Shown in pieces: positions 33,748 through 42,720 of a DNA stretch of 55,058 nucleotides. This DNA comes from Anaerolineae bacterium (GTDB taxonomy: Bacteria > Chloroflexota > Anaerolineae > JAFGEY01): the NCBI GenBank assembly GCA_016783145.1, contig JADHXD010000009.1:1-55058 (forward strand), in the 5' to 3' direction. Within the stretch, counting starts at the first letter, position 1; each line of letters begins with the position of its first letter. Under the pieces are notes generated by a model. The model made no database searches. It saw nothing but the letters and a program-made list of their open reading frames with translations, and was not told where the DNA came from. A program made the translations under genes and the position numbers.

Positions 33748-34898
33748 ACGAACTCCAGGTCCGACCAGTCCGTACCCGTCGCGAGCGCAGGACCTTTCTC
33801 ACCTTTCCCTGGCGCATCTATGGCGACGATCCGTTGTGGGTGCCCCCTCTGCTCTCCGAGCGAGCCAAGACGATCGACCCCAAGCGCGGCGCGTTCTTCC
33901 AGCGTGGCGAGGCCGAGTTCTACATCGCCTGGCAAAGCGGGCGGCCTGTAGGGACCATCTGCGCGGCGGAGGACCGCGAGATCAACGAGATGCAGGGCAA
34001 GCGGGAATGTACCTTTGGGTTCTTTGAATCGGTGAACGACCTGAACGTCGCCCGAGCCCTGCTGGACCGCGCCGTCGGATGGGCTGAGGCGCGCGGGCTG
34101 GATGCGCTGGTCGGGCCGCTCAACCTGGACCGCGAGAACAGCTACGGGGTGCTCATCGAGGGACGAGACCGCCCGCCCGTGCTGTTCTGCGGACATACGC
34201 CGCCCTACTACCAGGACCTCCTCGAGCGATCCGGAGCTCTGCCAGCGCGGGCGGACAACCTAGCTTTTGCCATAGAGGTGGCCGAGGACACACCGGCCCT
34301 GCGGCGGCTTTCCCGCCTGGCCCAGAGGCTCCGGGAACGGGGCAGCATCGTCATCCGCGAGGCCGACCTGGAACACTGGGATGAGGAGATCGATCGCGTG
34401 CATCGCCTGCTGATCGAGTCCCTGGCTCACCTGCCCGACTTTGTCCCCTGGCACCGCGGTGAGCTTCAGGCCACGCTGGAACCGTTCCGCGACATCGTCG
34501 ATCCCGAGTTGGTCCTGTTTGCGGAAGCGGACGGCCAGGCCATCGGCTGGTTTCCCGGCATTCCCAACCTAAACGAAGCGCTGCAGCGCGCAAACGGCCT
34601 GCGCTACCCCTGGGATTACGCCAGACTGCTGTGGCATATGCGGCGCCAGCCGGCATGCCTGGCCGTAAAGAGCGTCGCGGTTCTGCCAGACTACTGGGAC
34701 ACGGGCGCCGCCGTGCTGCTATTCGACGAGATGGCCAAGCGAGCCAGGGCCAAGGGGTTCAAGTGGGTCGATCTGTCCCTCACGGCTGAGGACAACCCCT
34801 ATACGCCAGCGCTCGCGACCCGCCTGGGTGCGGTGCTCTACAAACGGTACCGCGTGTATCGCCTGCCTATCGCGCAGGGAGAGAACGAAGCGATCTGA
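33744..34898 (+). CDS. GNAT-like protein of YghO type
   Basis: A 384-aa protein with an N-terminal segment LTFPWRIYGDDPLWVPPLLSE, a central VGPLNLDRENSYGVLIEG and C-terminal acyltransferase-like region (LVLFAEADGQAIGWFPGIPNL and LAVKSVAVLPDYWDTGAAVLLFDEM). This resembles the YghO/N-acyl-transferase-like GNAT proteins of unknown substrate. The ATG at 33744 overlaps the transporter stop (ATGA), and the ABC-F gene follows after two bases, so the three form a tight operon. Confidence 0.75.
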   Translation: MNELQVRPVRTRRERRTFLTFPWRIYGDDPLWVPPLLSERAKTIDPKRGAFFQRGEAEFYIAWQSGRPVGTICAAEDREINEMQGKRECTFGFFESVNDLNVARALLDRAVGWAEARGLDALVGPLNLDRENSYGVLIEGRDRPPVLFCGHTPPYYQDLLERSGALPARADNLAFAIEVAEDTPALRRLSRLAQRLRERGSIVIREADLEHWDEEIDRVHRLLIESLAHLPDFVPWHRGELQATLEPFRDIVDPELVLFAEADGQAIGWFPGIPNLNEALQRANGLRYPWDYARLLWHMRRQPACLAVKSVAVLPDYWDTGAAVLLFDEMAKRARAKGFKWVDLSLTAEDNPYTPALATRLGAVLYKRYRVYRLPIAQGENEAI

Positions 34899-34900
34899 GC

Positions 34901-36574
34901 ATGCTGCAGGTAAGCAACGTCCACAAGGCGTACGGGGATGACATTGTCCTGGACAAGGTGACCTTTGTCCTCAATGGGGGCGAGCGAACAGGCCTGGTGG
35001 GGCCGAACGGGTGCGGCAAGACCACCCTGCTCAAGATCATCGTCGGCGAGGAACAGCCCGACGAAGGCAGCGTGTCGTTCACCGTACCGAATCTGCGGCT
35101 CGGCTACCTGGAGCAGGCGCTGAGCTATTCGGAAGGAGCCACGGTCGCCCAGGTGATGCGCGGCGAATTGGCCCAGGCGGAGCAAGAGGTCGAGACGCTG
35201 GCCCAGCGGATGTCTCGCGCATCGGGGCAAGCACTGGCAGAGCTGATGACGGCCTATGCCGAGGCCCTCGAGCGCTTTGAGACCGCCGGCGGCTATGGAG
35301 CGAGGTCGCAGATCGATGCCGTGCTCGCCGGTCTGGGACTGGACGCCATCGAGCAGGATATGCCCGTCCAGCACCTCAGCGGCGGGCAAAAGACGCGTCT
35401 GGGACTCGCCCGGCTGCTGCTCGAGCAGCCCCAGTTGCTCCTCCTCGACGAGCCGACCAACCACCTCGACATCGAGGCCCTGGAATGGCTGGAGCAGTTC
35501 CTGGCCGAGTACAAGGGTGCGATCCTGATCGTCTCCCACGACCGCACTTTCCTCAACCGCACGGTGACCACGATCCTGGAGCTGGATCCGCTGACGCACA
35601 CCGTGGCCCCCTACTCTGGGAATTACAGCGAGTACGCTGCCGCCAAGGAAAGAGAGCGAGGAAGGCACTGGGCGAGCTACAAGGATCAGCAGGATCGCAT
35701 CCGCCGGTATCAGCGAGCGATCACAGGCTTTGAGACCTACGCGCGGGGCATCGAGCGGGGTACGATTGATTTCGGGCCTCGCAAGATCGCCAAGGGGATT
35801 GCGCGCAAGGCGACGGTGCAGAGACGCCGCCTGGAACGACTGATCGAGTCGGAAGAGCACATCGAGAAGCCCAAGCGGACCTGGCAGATGAAGCTCGACT
35901 TTGCGGACACGCCGTCAAGCAGCCAGGATGTGCTGGTCCTGGAGGAACTGTCGATGGGGTACGGGGATCTGCTCCTGTTTCAGGACGCGAACCTCACTTT
36001 GCGCGCGGGAGAGCGCGTCGTCTTGACCGGGCCGAACGGCAGCGGCAAGACCACACTGCTGCGCATCGTGATGGGCGAGATGGAGCCCTTGGGCGGACGC
36101 GTGCGCCTGGGGCCGAGCGTGCGCGTGGGATACTATTCGCAGGAACAGGAGGGATTGGACGAAGCGGCAGACGCATTTGGCGAGATCCGCAGGGTGGCGC
36201 CGATGGACGATACGGAGACGAGGGGATTCCTCCACCGCTTCTTGTTCAGTGGGGACGATGTCTTTGTGCCCATCCGCGCGCTCAGCCTTGGGGAGCGGGC
36301 ACGGCTGGCTATGGCCAAGCTCGTCGCCTCGGGCTGCAACCTGCTGATCCTCGACGAGCCGATCAACCACCTCGACATCCCCTCGCGCGAGCAGTTCGAG
36401 CAAGGCCTGAGCGAGTTCGAAGGGACCGTCTTGGCCGTCGTCCACGACCGCTACTTTATCGAGCGCTTTGCCACGGCCCTGTGGGCTATCCACGACGTTT
36501 CGATCCATTCCTACGTCGATCTGGAGGATCTACGCCGTGGTCTGAGGCAGCGAGCCGCGGACATCCCTGCTTGA
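34901..36574 (+). CDS. ABC-F family ATPase (ribosome-associated type)
   Basis: A 557-aa tandem ABC ATPase without membrane helices. Module 1: Walker A GPNGCGKTT, signature HLSGGQKTRLGLARLLL, Walker B LLLLDEPTNHLD. The interdomain linker (about 245-320) has the basic helical character typical of ABC-F proteins that reach into the ribosome. Module 2: Walker A GPNGSGKTT, a deviant signature LSLGERARLAMA and Walker B LLILDEPINHLD (Ile for Thr). ABC-F proteins adjust translation or protect ribosomes from antibiotics such as macrolides or lincosamides; which applies here is not visible. It is the third gene of the operon. Confidence 0.9.
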   Translation: MLQVSNVHKAYGDDIVLDKVTFVLNGGERTGLVGPNGCGKTTLLKIIVGEEQPDEGSVSFTVPNLRLGYLEQALSYSEGATVAQVMRGELAQAEQEVETLAQRMSRASGQALAELMTAYAEALERFETAGGYGARSQIDAVLAGLGLDAIEQDMPVQHLSGGQKTRLGLARLLLEQPQLLLLDEPTNHLDIEALEWLEQFLAEYKGAILIVSHDRTFLNRTVTTILELDPLTHTVAPYSGNYSEYAAAKERERGRHWASYKDQQDRIRRYQRAITGFETYARGIERGTIDFGPRKIAKGIARKATVQRRRLERLIESEEHIEKPKRTWQMKLDFADTPSSSQDVLVLEELSMGYGDLLLFQDANLTLRAGERVVLTGPNGSGKTTLLRIVMGEMEPLGGRVRLGPSVRVGYYSQEQEGLDEAADAFGEIRRVAPMDDTETRGFLHRFLFSGDDVFVPIRALSLGERARLAMAKLVASGCNLLILDEPINHLDIPSREQFEQGLSEFEGTVLAVVHDRYFIERFATALWAIHDVSIHSYVDLEDLRRGLRQRAADIPA

Positions 36575-36628
36575 GACAGCGCCCATGACCCTCTGTCCAA
36601 CCCGATCGCCCGAACAAGGAGAGCTAAC

Positions 36629-37399
36629 GTGACCCACTTGCTCGACCTGCCCCGTCCCCTGGTGATGGCGCACCGGGGGGACGCTGTACACGCGCCAGAG
36701 AACACGTTTGCCTCGTTCCGGCGAGCGCTCCAGGCAGGAGCAAACATCCTGGAGACCGACCTGTGGTTCACTCAAGACGAGGTCCTGGTCTGCCATCACG
36801 ACCGCACGCTGGAGCGAGTGACCGACGGCACGGGAGCGATTCCGGAGAGGACGCTCGCCGAGCTCAAGCAGGTCCGCGTCGTGCGCTCTTATTGCGGCCA
36901 GTTCAGCGAAACGGATTACCCAGACGAGCGGATCCCGACCCTGCAGGAGCTGCTAGCCTTTGTCCCCGAAGACGTGGGCCTGGCCCTGGAACTGAAAGAT
37001 CCCCGGTTGAGCGAGCCGGGGGCTGCCCGCCAGTTGATAGAGACGATCCGTCCACGCATCGAGGCGCGGACGGTGCTGCTGCTCTCCTTCCACGTCGACC
37101 TCCTCCGGGCTGCCCGCCGCTGCGCACCGGACGTGTGGATCGGCAAGATCGGACTATTCAGCCCGATCCCGATCTTTGGCGGGAACGGCATCGGCACGAC
37201 GTGGCCGGCGATAAAGTGGAATCCCTTGTACGTGTTCATCGCTCACCTGCAGCGGCTGTGGGTCTGCCCGCTGGACCCGACCCCTGAGGAGCGGCTGGGA
37301 CGGTACCTGCGGATGGGCGTGGATGCCGTCCTGACCGACGATCCGGGCCGGACGCAGCGGGCACTTGCGGCGCTGTCTGCCGGCAGAGGCGGCGGCTAA
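36629..37399 (+). CDS. glycerophosphodiester phosphodiesterase
   Basis: A 256-aa GDPD-family TIM-barrel enzyme that splits glycerophosphodiesters into glycerol-3-phosphate and alcohol. Active-site motifs: MAHRGDAVHAPENTFASF (His/Arg and Glu/Asn), LETDLWFTQDEVLVCHHD (metal-binding Glu/Asp and catalytic His) and LALELKDP. No signal peptide is present, so it is probably cytosolic. GTG start at 36629 with AAGGAGAG upstream. It is 54 bp after the ABC-F gene on the same strand. Confidence 0.93.
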   Translation: MTHLLDLPRPLVMAHRGDAVHAPENTFASFRRALQAGANILETDLWFTQDEVLVCHHDRTLERVTDGTGAIPERTLAELKQVRVVRSYCGQFSETDYPDERIPTLQELLAFVPEDVGLALELKDPRLSEPGAARQLIETIRPRIEARTVLLLSFHVDLLRAARRCAPDVWIGKIGLFSPIPIFGGNGIGTTWPAIKWNPLYVFIAHLQRLWVCPLDPTPEERLGRYLRMGVDAVLTDDPGRTQRALAALSAGRGGG

Positions 37400-37470
37400 G
37401 AAAGACGCCCCCACCCCAGCCCTCCCCCGCGAAGCCGCAGGGGAGGGAGTGACGCCCTCCACCCGCTGTT

Positions 37471-37520
37471 GAGACCGCAAGCGGGCCGCTTGCCCTATCC
37501 CGTCCGGGCCAGGACGCTAC
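37471..37520. repeat. dispersed palindromic repeat, single copy
   Basis: GAGACCGCAAGCGGGCCGCT followed by TGCCCTATCCCGTCCGGGCC is a member of the family seen at 5769-5949, 23224-23394 and 50072-50157. It lies in the 408-bp gap between the GDPD gene and adk. The rest of the gap holds the adk promoter and a leader hairpin. Confidence 0.85.
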
Positions 37521-37583
37521 GATGGAGCGTGAGAATGCGCCCCGTCCAGAACGTCTGAATCTCAGCCATCTCAACCGAAGAGC

Positions 37584-37612
37584 TTGTGTTCCGGCCTGAC
37601 CTGTGTTAGAAT
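37584..37612 (+). promoter_or_regulatory. promoter of adk-ppk2 operon
   Basis: TTGTGT (37584-37589), 17-bp spacer, TAGAAT (37607-37612). The following leader of nearly 200 nt can form AACAGCCA/TGGCTGTT (37719-37726 with 37760-37767) around an inner CCGG/CCGG pairing, just before the adk ribosome-binding site. Confidence 0.55.
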
Positions 37613-37807
37613 GTGAATCATCAGGGTACCACTCATTGTCCCAACCAGGTGATCGGATCCGTGTCGCGATCCCCAGCGCGAGTGGCGCATCGGCGACGCA
37701 GGAGGGACGTGTGCAGTCAACAGCCAACCCCCACATCCGGACTCTTTCCGGCAGGCGGCTGGCTGTTTGTGTGTATCGATCCAGTTCGTTGACGCAAAGG
37801 GGGACAC

Positions 37808-38467
37808 ATGCCAGCGGCCAAGTACATCATCCTCTTCGGGCCACCCGCATCGGGCAAAGGGACCCAGGCCGCCCGCCTGCGTGAGCTGCTCAACCTGCCT
37901 CACGTAGCCAGCGGGGACCTCTTTCGAGAGAACTTACAGGGTGAAACCAAGCTCGGACTTGAGGCCAAAGCGTATATGGACCGCGGGGAGCTGGTGCCGG
38001 ACGACATCACGATCGCCATGGTCATAGATCGCTTGAGCCGCCCCGATTGCGCCGACGGCGCCCTGCTCGACGGCTTCCCGCGCACCATCGCCCAGGCTGT
38101 GGCCCTGGACCAGGCGCTGAGCGCCCAGGGGCACCGGATCAGCCAGGTGCTCTACGTCGCCGTGCCGGACAACGTGCTCGTCGAGCGCGTTAGCGGGCGG
38201 CGGCTGTGCCGGACCTGCGGAGAGGCGTATCACATCCTCTTCAATCAGCCCAAGGTCCCTGGGGTGTGCGATCACGATGGCGGCGAGCTGTACCAGCGCG
38301 ATGACGACCAGCCGGAAACGGTGCGCAAGCGGCTCCAGGTGTACTGGGAACAGACCAGCCCGCTGATCGACTACTATCGGGGGCAGGGAGTGCTCGTGGA
38401 TATCGACGGCAACCAGTCTATCGACGCGGTCACGATGGATCTCGAGAAGGCGATTGCCGGCACGTGA
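37808..38467 (+). CDS. adk: adenylate kinase
   Basis: Catalyses AMP + ATP to 2 ADP, 219 aa, long form with a LID domain. P-loop FGPPASGKGTQ near residue 10, AMP-binding ASGDLFREN, LLDGFPRTIAQA and the LID with CRTCGEAYH and VCDHDGGELYQRDDD; one of the usual four zinc-site Cys is replaced by Asp, as in many bacteria. ATG at 37808, AAAGGGGGA upstream. Here it is followed by two PPK2 genes rather than the usual secY/map context, so it belongs to a nucleotide-polyphosphate cluster. Confidence 0.96.
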   Translation: MPAAKYIILFGPPASGKGTQAARLRELLNLPHVASGDLFRENLQGETKLGLEAKAYMDRGELVPDDITIAMVIDRLSRPDCADGALLDGFPRTIAQAVALDQALSAQGHRISQVLYVAVPDNVLVERVSGRRLCRTCGEAYHILFNQPKVPGVCDHDGGELYQRDDDQPETVRKRLQVYWEQTSPLIDYYRGQGVLVDIDGNQSIDAVTMDLEKAIAGT

Positions 38468-38485
38468 TCGACGGAGGGCGTGAGC

Positions 38486-39343
38486 ATGCTAGAAAAGGTA
38501 GATCTGACCAAGCGCCTGTCGAGCAAAGAGTACAAGGCGCGACTGCCCCGTCTACGCAGCCGTCTCTACGATCTGCAAAAGGCCTGCTGGGATGCCAATA
38601 TCCCCAGCGTGATCCTCTTTGAGGGTTGGGACGCCGCCGGCAAAGGGACATCGATCAACCTGCTCACCCAGCGACTGGATCCGCGCGGTTTCAAGCTGTA
38701 TGCCATTCAGGCCGCGCGCACGTACGAGACGCACATGCCCTGGCTGTGGCGGTTCTGGCTCAAGCTGCCCAACTATGGCGAGATGGCCATTTTTGACCGC
38801 AGTTGGTACGGGCGGGTACTGGTCGAGCGCGTGGAAGGCCTGACGCCGGAGGAGGAGGAGTGGCGAAAGGGATTCCGGGACATCGTCGACTTTGAGCGTG
38901 CCATCGCGGACGACGGCTATGTGGTGATCAAGTTCTTCCTGCATATCAGCAAAAAGGAGCAGGCCCGGCGCTTTAAGAAATTGGAGCGAGACCCATTGGA
39001 ATGCTGGCACGTCCAGCCCGAAGACTGGGAACATCACCGCAAGTACGAGGAGTACGTGACGGCCATCGAGGAGATGCTGGAGCGGACCGACACAGAGTGG
39101 GGCCCGTGGACGATCGTCGAGGCCACCAACCGCCGCTGGACGCGGGTCAAGATATTCGATACGATCATCCGCCGCCTGGAAGAGGCCCTGGAGGCGCGCG
39201 GCCTGCCCTTGCCAGCAGAACAGCCCCACCCTTCGGAGGAGCCCAAAGCGCCCGATGCGAGCGAGGGCGCGTCCGCATACCTGTCCCCAGAGAAAGACCC
39301 GGTGCCTCAGGCCACAGCGGCGGCGCCAGGAGAGGAGGAATAG
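38486..39343 (+). CDS. ppk2: polyphosphate kinase 2 family protein (copy 1)
   Basis: A 285-aa PPK2 phosphotransferase using polyphosphate to phosphorylate nucleoside mono- or diphosphates. Walker A FEGWDAAGKGT near residue 46, Walker B/lid IFDRSWYGRVLVERVEG, then KFFLHISKKEQARRF and CWHVQPEDWEHH. The last 40 residues are a Pro/Glu/Ala-rich tail without fold. The ATG at 38486 has GGAGGG upstream; a GTG two codons earlier is possible. It lies 18 bp after adk. The class (AMP or ADP user) cannot be fixed by eye. Confidence 0.92.
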   Translation: MLEKVDLTKRLSSKEYKARLPRLRSRLYDLQKACWDANIPSVILFEGWDAAGKGTSINLLTQRLDPRGFKLYAIQAARTYETHMPWLWRFWLKLPNYGEMAIFDRSWYGRVLVERVEGLTPEEEEWRKGFRDIVDFERAIADDGYVVIKFFLHISKKEQARRFKKLERDPLECWHVQPEDWEHHRKYEEYVTAIEEMLERTDTEWGPWTIVEATNRRWTRVKIFDTIIRRLEEALEARGLPLPAEQPHPSEEPKAPDASEGASAYLSPEKDPVPQATAAAPGEEE

Positions 39344-39345
39344 CC

Positions 39346-40140
39346 ATGCTGGAAACCATAGACCTGAGCGTGAGCCTCACCCGGGACGCATACATCCAGG
39401 ACCTGGTCCGGTACCAACTCCAACTGCGCGAACTGGCCTTTCAGCTCTACCAGCAAAAGAGAACGCTGGTCGTGGTGTATGAGGGTTGGGACGCTGGCGG
39501 CAAGGGGGGCAACATCAAGCGCGTCACCGAGAAGCTGGACCCGCGCGGCTACGAGGTCTTTTCTATTGCCGCTCCCCGGGGCGAAGACGGCACCCATCAC
39601 TACCTGTGGCGCTTTTGGCGGCGCCTGAGGCCCCCAGACGAGAAACAGGTCCTCATTTTCGACCGCAGTTGGTACGGCAGGGCGATGGTGGAGCGCATCG
39701 AGGGGTTCTGCAGCGAGAACGAATGGAAGCGCGCCTATCGAGAGATCAACGGCTTTGAGCGCGAGTTGGTGGACCACGGGATGATCCTGGCCAAGTTCTG
39801 GATTCACATTGGCAGAGATGAGCAGTTGCGCCGCTTCGAGGCTCGCCAGGACACTCCCTACAAGGCGTGGAAGCTGACCGAGGAAGACTGGCGGAATCGC
39901 GCCAAGTGGGACCCATACCTGGAGGCCGTGGAGGACATGCTGCTCCGGACCAGCACCCTCACCGCACCGTGGACCATCGTGGAAGGCAATGACAAGTGGT
40001 ACGCGAGGATCAAGACCCTGCGCACCCTGGTCGAGCTGCTGAGCAGGAACCTTGACTACGCGCCCTCGGAACCGCCGGTCAAGAGCGCCAAGAGCCCGAA
40101 AAAGAAAGCAGAGCGCAAGAGAGCAAAGGTCAAGGGCTAG
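39346..40140 (+). CDS. ppk2: polyphosphate kinase 2 family protein (copy 2)
   Basis: A 264-aa paralogue of the preceding gene: Walker A YEGWDAGGKGGNIKR, RLRPPDEKQVLIFDRSWYGR, KFWIHIGRDEQLRRFEARQ and YKAWKLTEEDWRNR. The end is a Lys-rich tail (PKKKAERKRAKVKG) that could bind the polyphosphate anion. It starts two bases after the copy 1 stop, with GGAGAGGAGG upstream. The two copies differ at several substrate-lid positions, so they may act on different nucleotides, one making ADP from AMP and the other ATP from ADP. Confidence 0.92.
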   Translation: MLETIDLSVSLTRDAYIQDLVRYQLQLRELAFQLYQQKRTLVVVYEGWDAGGKGGNIKRVTEKLDPRGYEVFSIAAPRGEDGTHHYLWRFWRRLRPPDEKQVLIFDRSWYGRAMVERIEGFCSENEWKRAYREINGFERELVDHGMILAKFWIHIGRDEQLRRFEARQDTPYKAWKLTEEDWRNRAKWDPYLEAVEDMLLRTSTLTAPWTIVEGNDKWYARIKTLRTLVELLSRNLDYAPSEPPVKSAKSPKKKAERKRAKVKG

Positions 40141-40142
40141 GT

Positions 40143-41534
40143 CTATCCCAGCGACAGGTTCTCCACCTGTCCGGCGCCGTCTCCGGGACGGCAGACGATG
40201 ATCTCGGGGGTCAGGCCGGTTGTCCTCTCGTACGCAGAACGGACATCGTCGATCCAGTCCGCGCCGCGCCCTCGCCTGACCAGGGCAGCGACTCCACCGC
40301 CCCAACCCGCACCCGTGATCCGTGCTCCGAGCACGCACGGCTGCCTCCAGGCGATCTCGACCAGTGTGTCTACCTCGGGGCAACTGGCCCCATAGTCGTC
40401 GCGCATGCTGATGTGCGCCGCATCCATCAAATGGCCGAATGTCTCCACCTGCCCCGCGCGCAGGGCAGTGACCCCAGCCAGCACACGCTCATTCTCGGTG
40501 ATCACGTGGCGACAGCGCGGAAGCACCTCAAAGGGCACGCCGGCGGCGAGGCGGTGATCGGCGATCAGATCCTCAAGCCAACGCCGGTCCAGTCCCCGGC
40601 GGATCAGTGCTTCGTGCGAAGCCCGAACCGGCAGCACGTCTTCGAGCATCGTCCAAAAGTCTGATTCGCTCAACTCCAACGTCTCGGGCGTGGCGTCTCG
40701 CAGGTGGGTGATGGTCGGGTACCCCGACTGGAGCAGCTTCACGCCGATCTTGCACTCGGCGACCCGCTGGTTGAACGCACCGCGGACGTTCTCGTGGCGC
40801 ACACCGCTGTTCAGGAGGACGATCTGCACGCTGTCCGGCACGGGCACGTGGTCCAGCGCATAGATGCCCTGCGGTGAAGGACGGCAGTCGAGAAAGAGGG
40901 CGTGATCCCGCCGCCCGAGCAGGGCGGAGAACTGGTCCATCATCCCACCCCGCGTGCCAACGTACCACTCGGCCTCGCTGCACAGGTGGGCCAGGTCAGG
41001 CCGGGAAACGGGGATCTCGTTCAGTGTGACCAGGGCCAGCGCAGCGTTCACCGTCAGCGCTGTAGAGGAGCTCAGTCCCGAACCCCGGGACACGCCATAG
41101 GGCGCTGTCCCCGACACCAGCACGTCCATCCCCTTGATGGGCACCTGCTCGCCAAACCGGCGGCAGATCTCACCCCCCGCGCCCCGAAAGTAGTTGCTCC
41201 AGTCGCCGTGCGGCGCGGGTGGGATCTCGGCCGACAGTGCGAATGCAAAGGGGGCAAAAGCGGATTCACTGTTGATCGCGCGGACGGTGCTGTCCTGGCG
41301 AGGTCGAACCAGGAACAGAACGTCCTTGTCCAGCGCGACGGGCATGACGAATCCGCCGTTATAGTCCGTGTGTTCGCCAATGAGGTTGATCCGCCCTGGA
41401 GTGCGAAAGGCCATCACCGGGCCAGGGCCAAAGCGCGCCAGGAAACCCTCACGGGCCTGGCGGTATCGCGCCGACTGCGCGGCGAGTACGTCCTGATCGT
41501 CGCCATAGATGGTGCCCAGAGCGTGCGTGTTCAT
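40143..41534 (-). CDS. galK: galactokinase
   Basis: GHMP-family sugar kinase, 463 aa, longer than E. coli GalK (about 380 aa). Galactose signature GRINLIGEHTDYNGGFVMPVAL, ATP motif SRGSGLSSSTALTVNAALAL and the C-terminal GARITGAGWGGGVAALV are present, with the catalytic Asp in GTRGGMMDQFSALLG. An N-terminal extension of about 40 residues precedes the signature. The ATG at 41534 follows TTGGGA within the end of the upstream gene. It is likely co-transcribed with the peptidase-like gene and may feed galactose-1-phosphate to polysaccharide synthesis. Confidence 0.92.
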   Translation of the reverse strand: MNTHALGTIYGDDQDVLAAQSARYRQAREGFLARFGPGPVMAFRTPGRINLIGEHTDYNGGFVMPVALDKDVLFLVRPRQDSTVRAINSESAFAPFAFALSAEIPPAPHGDWSNYFRGAGGEICRRFGEQVPIKGMDVLVSGTAPYGVSRGSGLSSSTALTVNAALALVTLNEIPVSRPDLAHLCSEAEWYVGTRGGMMDQFSALLGRRDHALFLDCRPSPQGIYALDHVPVPDSVQIVLLNSGVRHENVRGAFNQRVAECKIGVKLLQSGYPTITHLRDATPETLELSESDFWTMLEDVLPVRASHEALIRRGLDRRWLEDLIADHRLAAGVPFEVLPRCRHVITENERVLAGVTALRAGQVETFGHLMDAAHISMRDDYGASCPEVDTLVEIAWRQPCVLGARITGAGWGGGVAALVRRGRGADWIDDVRSAYERTTGLTPEIIVCRPGDGAGQVENLSLG

Positions 41535-41536
41535 GT

Positions 41537-42718
41537 CTATCCCAAGATGTTTGCTGCGATCCGCGCATACCCCTGGGCGGCGCGGACCACCTCGTCCAAG
41601 AGAATCCGCTCGTCCGCGGCGTGGGCGTATCTTTCCTCTCCGGGTCCAAAGCCGACGGTTGGGACACCCGCTACGCCCATCGTGTACACGCCATCGGTGG
41701 AAAAGGCCCACTTGTCGATGCTGGGACGGTAGCCCAACTCGGAGCGGATAGCCCTGCTCACCTGCTGTACCAGCGGATGGTCGCGGTCGATCGCCCAGGC
41801 CGGATAGTAGGCCTTGAGCCGCGACTCATACCCGGTGTAAGAAGTCGAAGCATACTCGGAGACGGATAGGGCAGCGCTTGCCTCCTCGCGCAGCAGCACG
41901 CCTTGGATCTCGGCCATGGCCTTGGCTTCGGTCTCCCCAAGCGTAAGACGGCGATCGATGTAGAACGTACAGCTATCCGGCACGGCATTGCGACTTCCGC
42001 CGGTGTTCTCGATGTGAGTGACGGCGAGCGTGCCGGGTCCCAAGAAGCGGTCATCGGCGAGCTGCGTGCTGAGCATCTCGATGCCAAAGATCACCCGGGC
42101 AGCCGTATAGATGGCGTTGTCCCCCCGATGTGGCGCGGATGCATGGCAGGATCGCCCGCGAACGGTGACCTTGATCTCCATACGCCCTCGCTGCCCGCGG
42201 CTGATCTGCAGGTTGGTGGCCTCGCCAAGCAGCACATTGTCAGGGAGCAGGCCTTCTTCCTCAAAGAGAATGCGCATGCCCAGGCCCTCGCAGGGCTCTT
42301 CTTGCACTGCGCCGGTCAGGTACAGCTCACCGCGAAGGATCACGCCGTGGTCGAGCAGGGCTTTCACGCCGTACACCATCGCCGCCAGCGCCCCCTTCAT
42401 ATCTGCCGCCCCACGTCCATAGAGCATGCCATCTCGGATCTCGGCGCCAAAGGGGTCGTACGTCCACGTGGACTCGTCCCCAACCCCCACCACGTCCATG
42501 TGACCGTTGTACAGCAGCACCGGCCCGCTTCCTGCGCCCACCCGTCCGACCACATTGCCGATGCGGTCGATGCGCACATCTCTGAAACCGACCTTTTCCA
42601 TCTCGGCAGCCAGCCGCTCGGCTATGGCCTTCTCCTGTGTCGAGTGGCTGGGAATGCGGACCAGGTCCTGAAGAAAGGCGGTCATCTCCTCGACGTCGTG
42701 CCGGCCCAATCTGAACAT
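41537..42718 (-). CDS. YgeY-type M20 hydrolase (selenium metabolism-linked family)
   Basis: A 393-aa M20 metallohydrolase. Metal residues: NGHMDVVG, GRGAADMKGALAAMV, VQEEPCEGLG and the C-terminal GFGPGEERYAHAADE. Several stretches match the YgeY family closely: EMEKVGFRDVRID-GNVVG, RGQRGRMEIKVTVRG, SCHASAPHRGDNAIY, FYIDRRLTLGET and IDKWAFSTDGVYTMG. YgeY is described as a selenium metabolism-linked hydrolase because it co-occurs with Sec/selenium genes; the reaction is unknown. This agrees with the two selenoprotein candidates at 28.9-29.7 kb. ArgE/DapE-type deacylation of an amino acid is the general chemistry. Three bases separate it from galK. Confidence 0.85.
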   Translation of the reverse strand: MFRLGRHDVEEMTAFLQDLVRIPSHSTQEKAIAERLAAEMEKVGFRDVRIDRIGNVVGRVGAGSGPVLLYNGHMDVVGVGDESTWTYDPFGAEIRDGMLYGRGAADMKGALAAMVYGVKALLDHGVILRGELYLTGAVQEEPCEGLGMRILFEEEGLLPDNVLLGEATNLQISRGQRGRMEIKVTVRGRSCHASAPHRGDNAIYTAARVIFGIEMLSTQLADDRFLGPGTLAVTHIENTGGSRNAVPDSCTFYIDRRLTLGETEAKAMAEIQGVLLREEASAALSVSEYASTSYTGYESRLKAYYPAWAIDRDHPLVQQVSRAIRSELGYRPSIDKWAFSTDGVYTMGVAGVPTVGFGPGEERYAHAADERILLDEVVRAAQGYARIAANILG

Positions 42719-42720
42719 CG

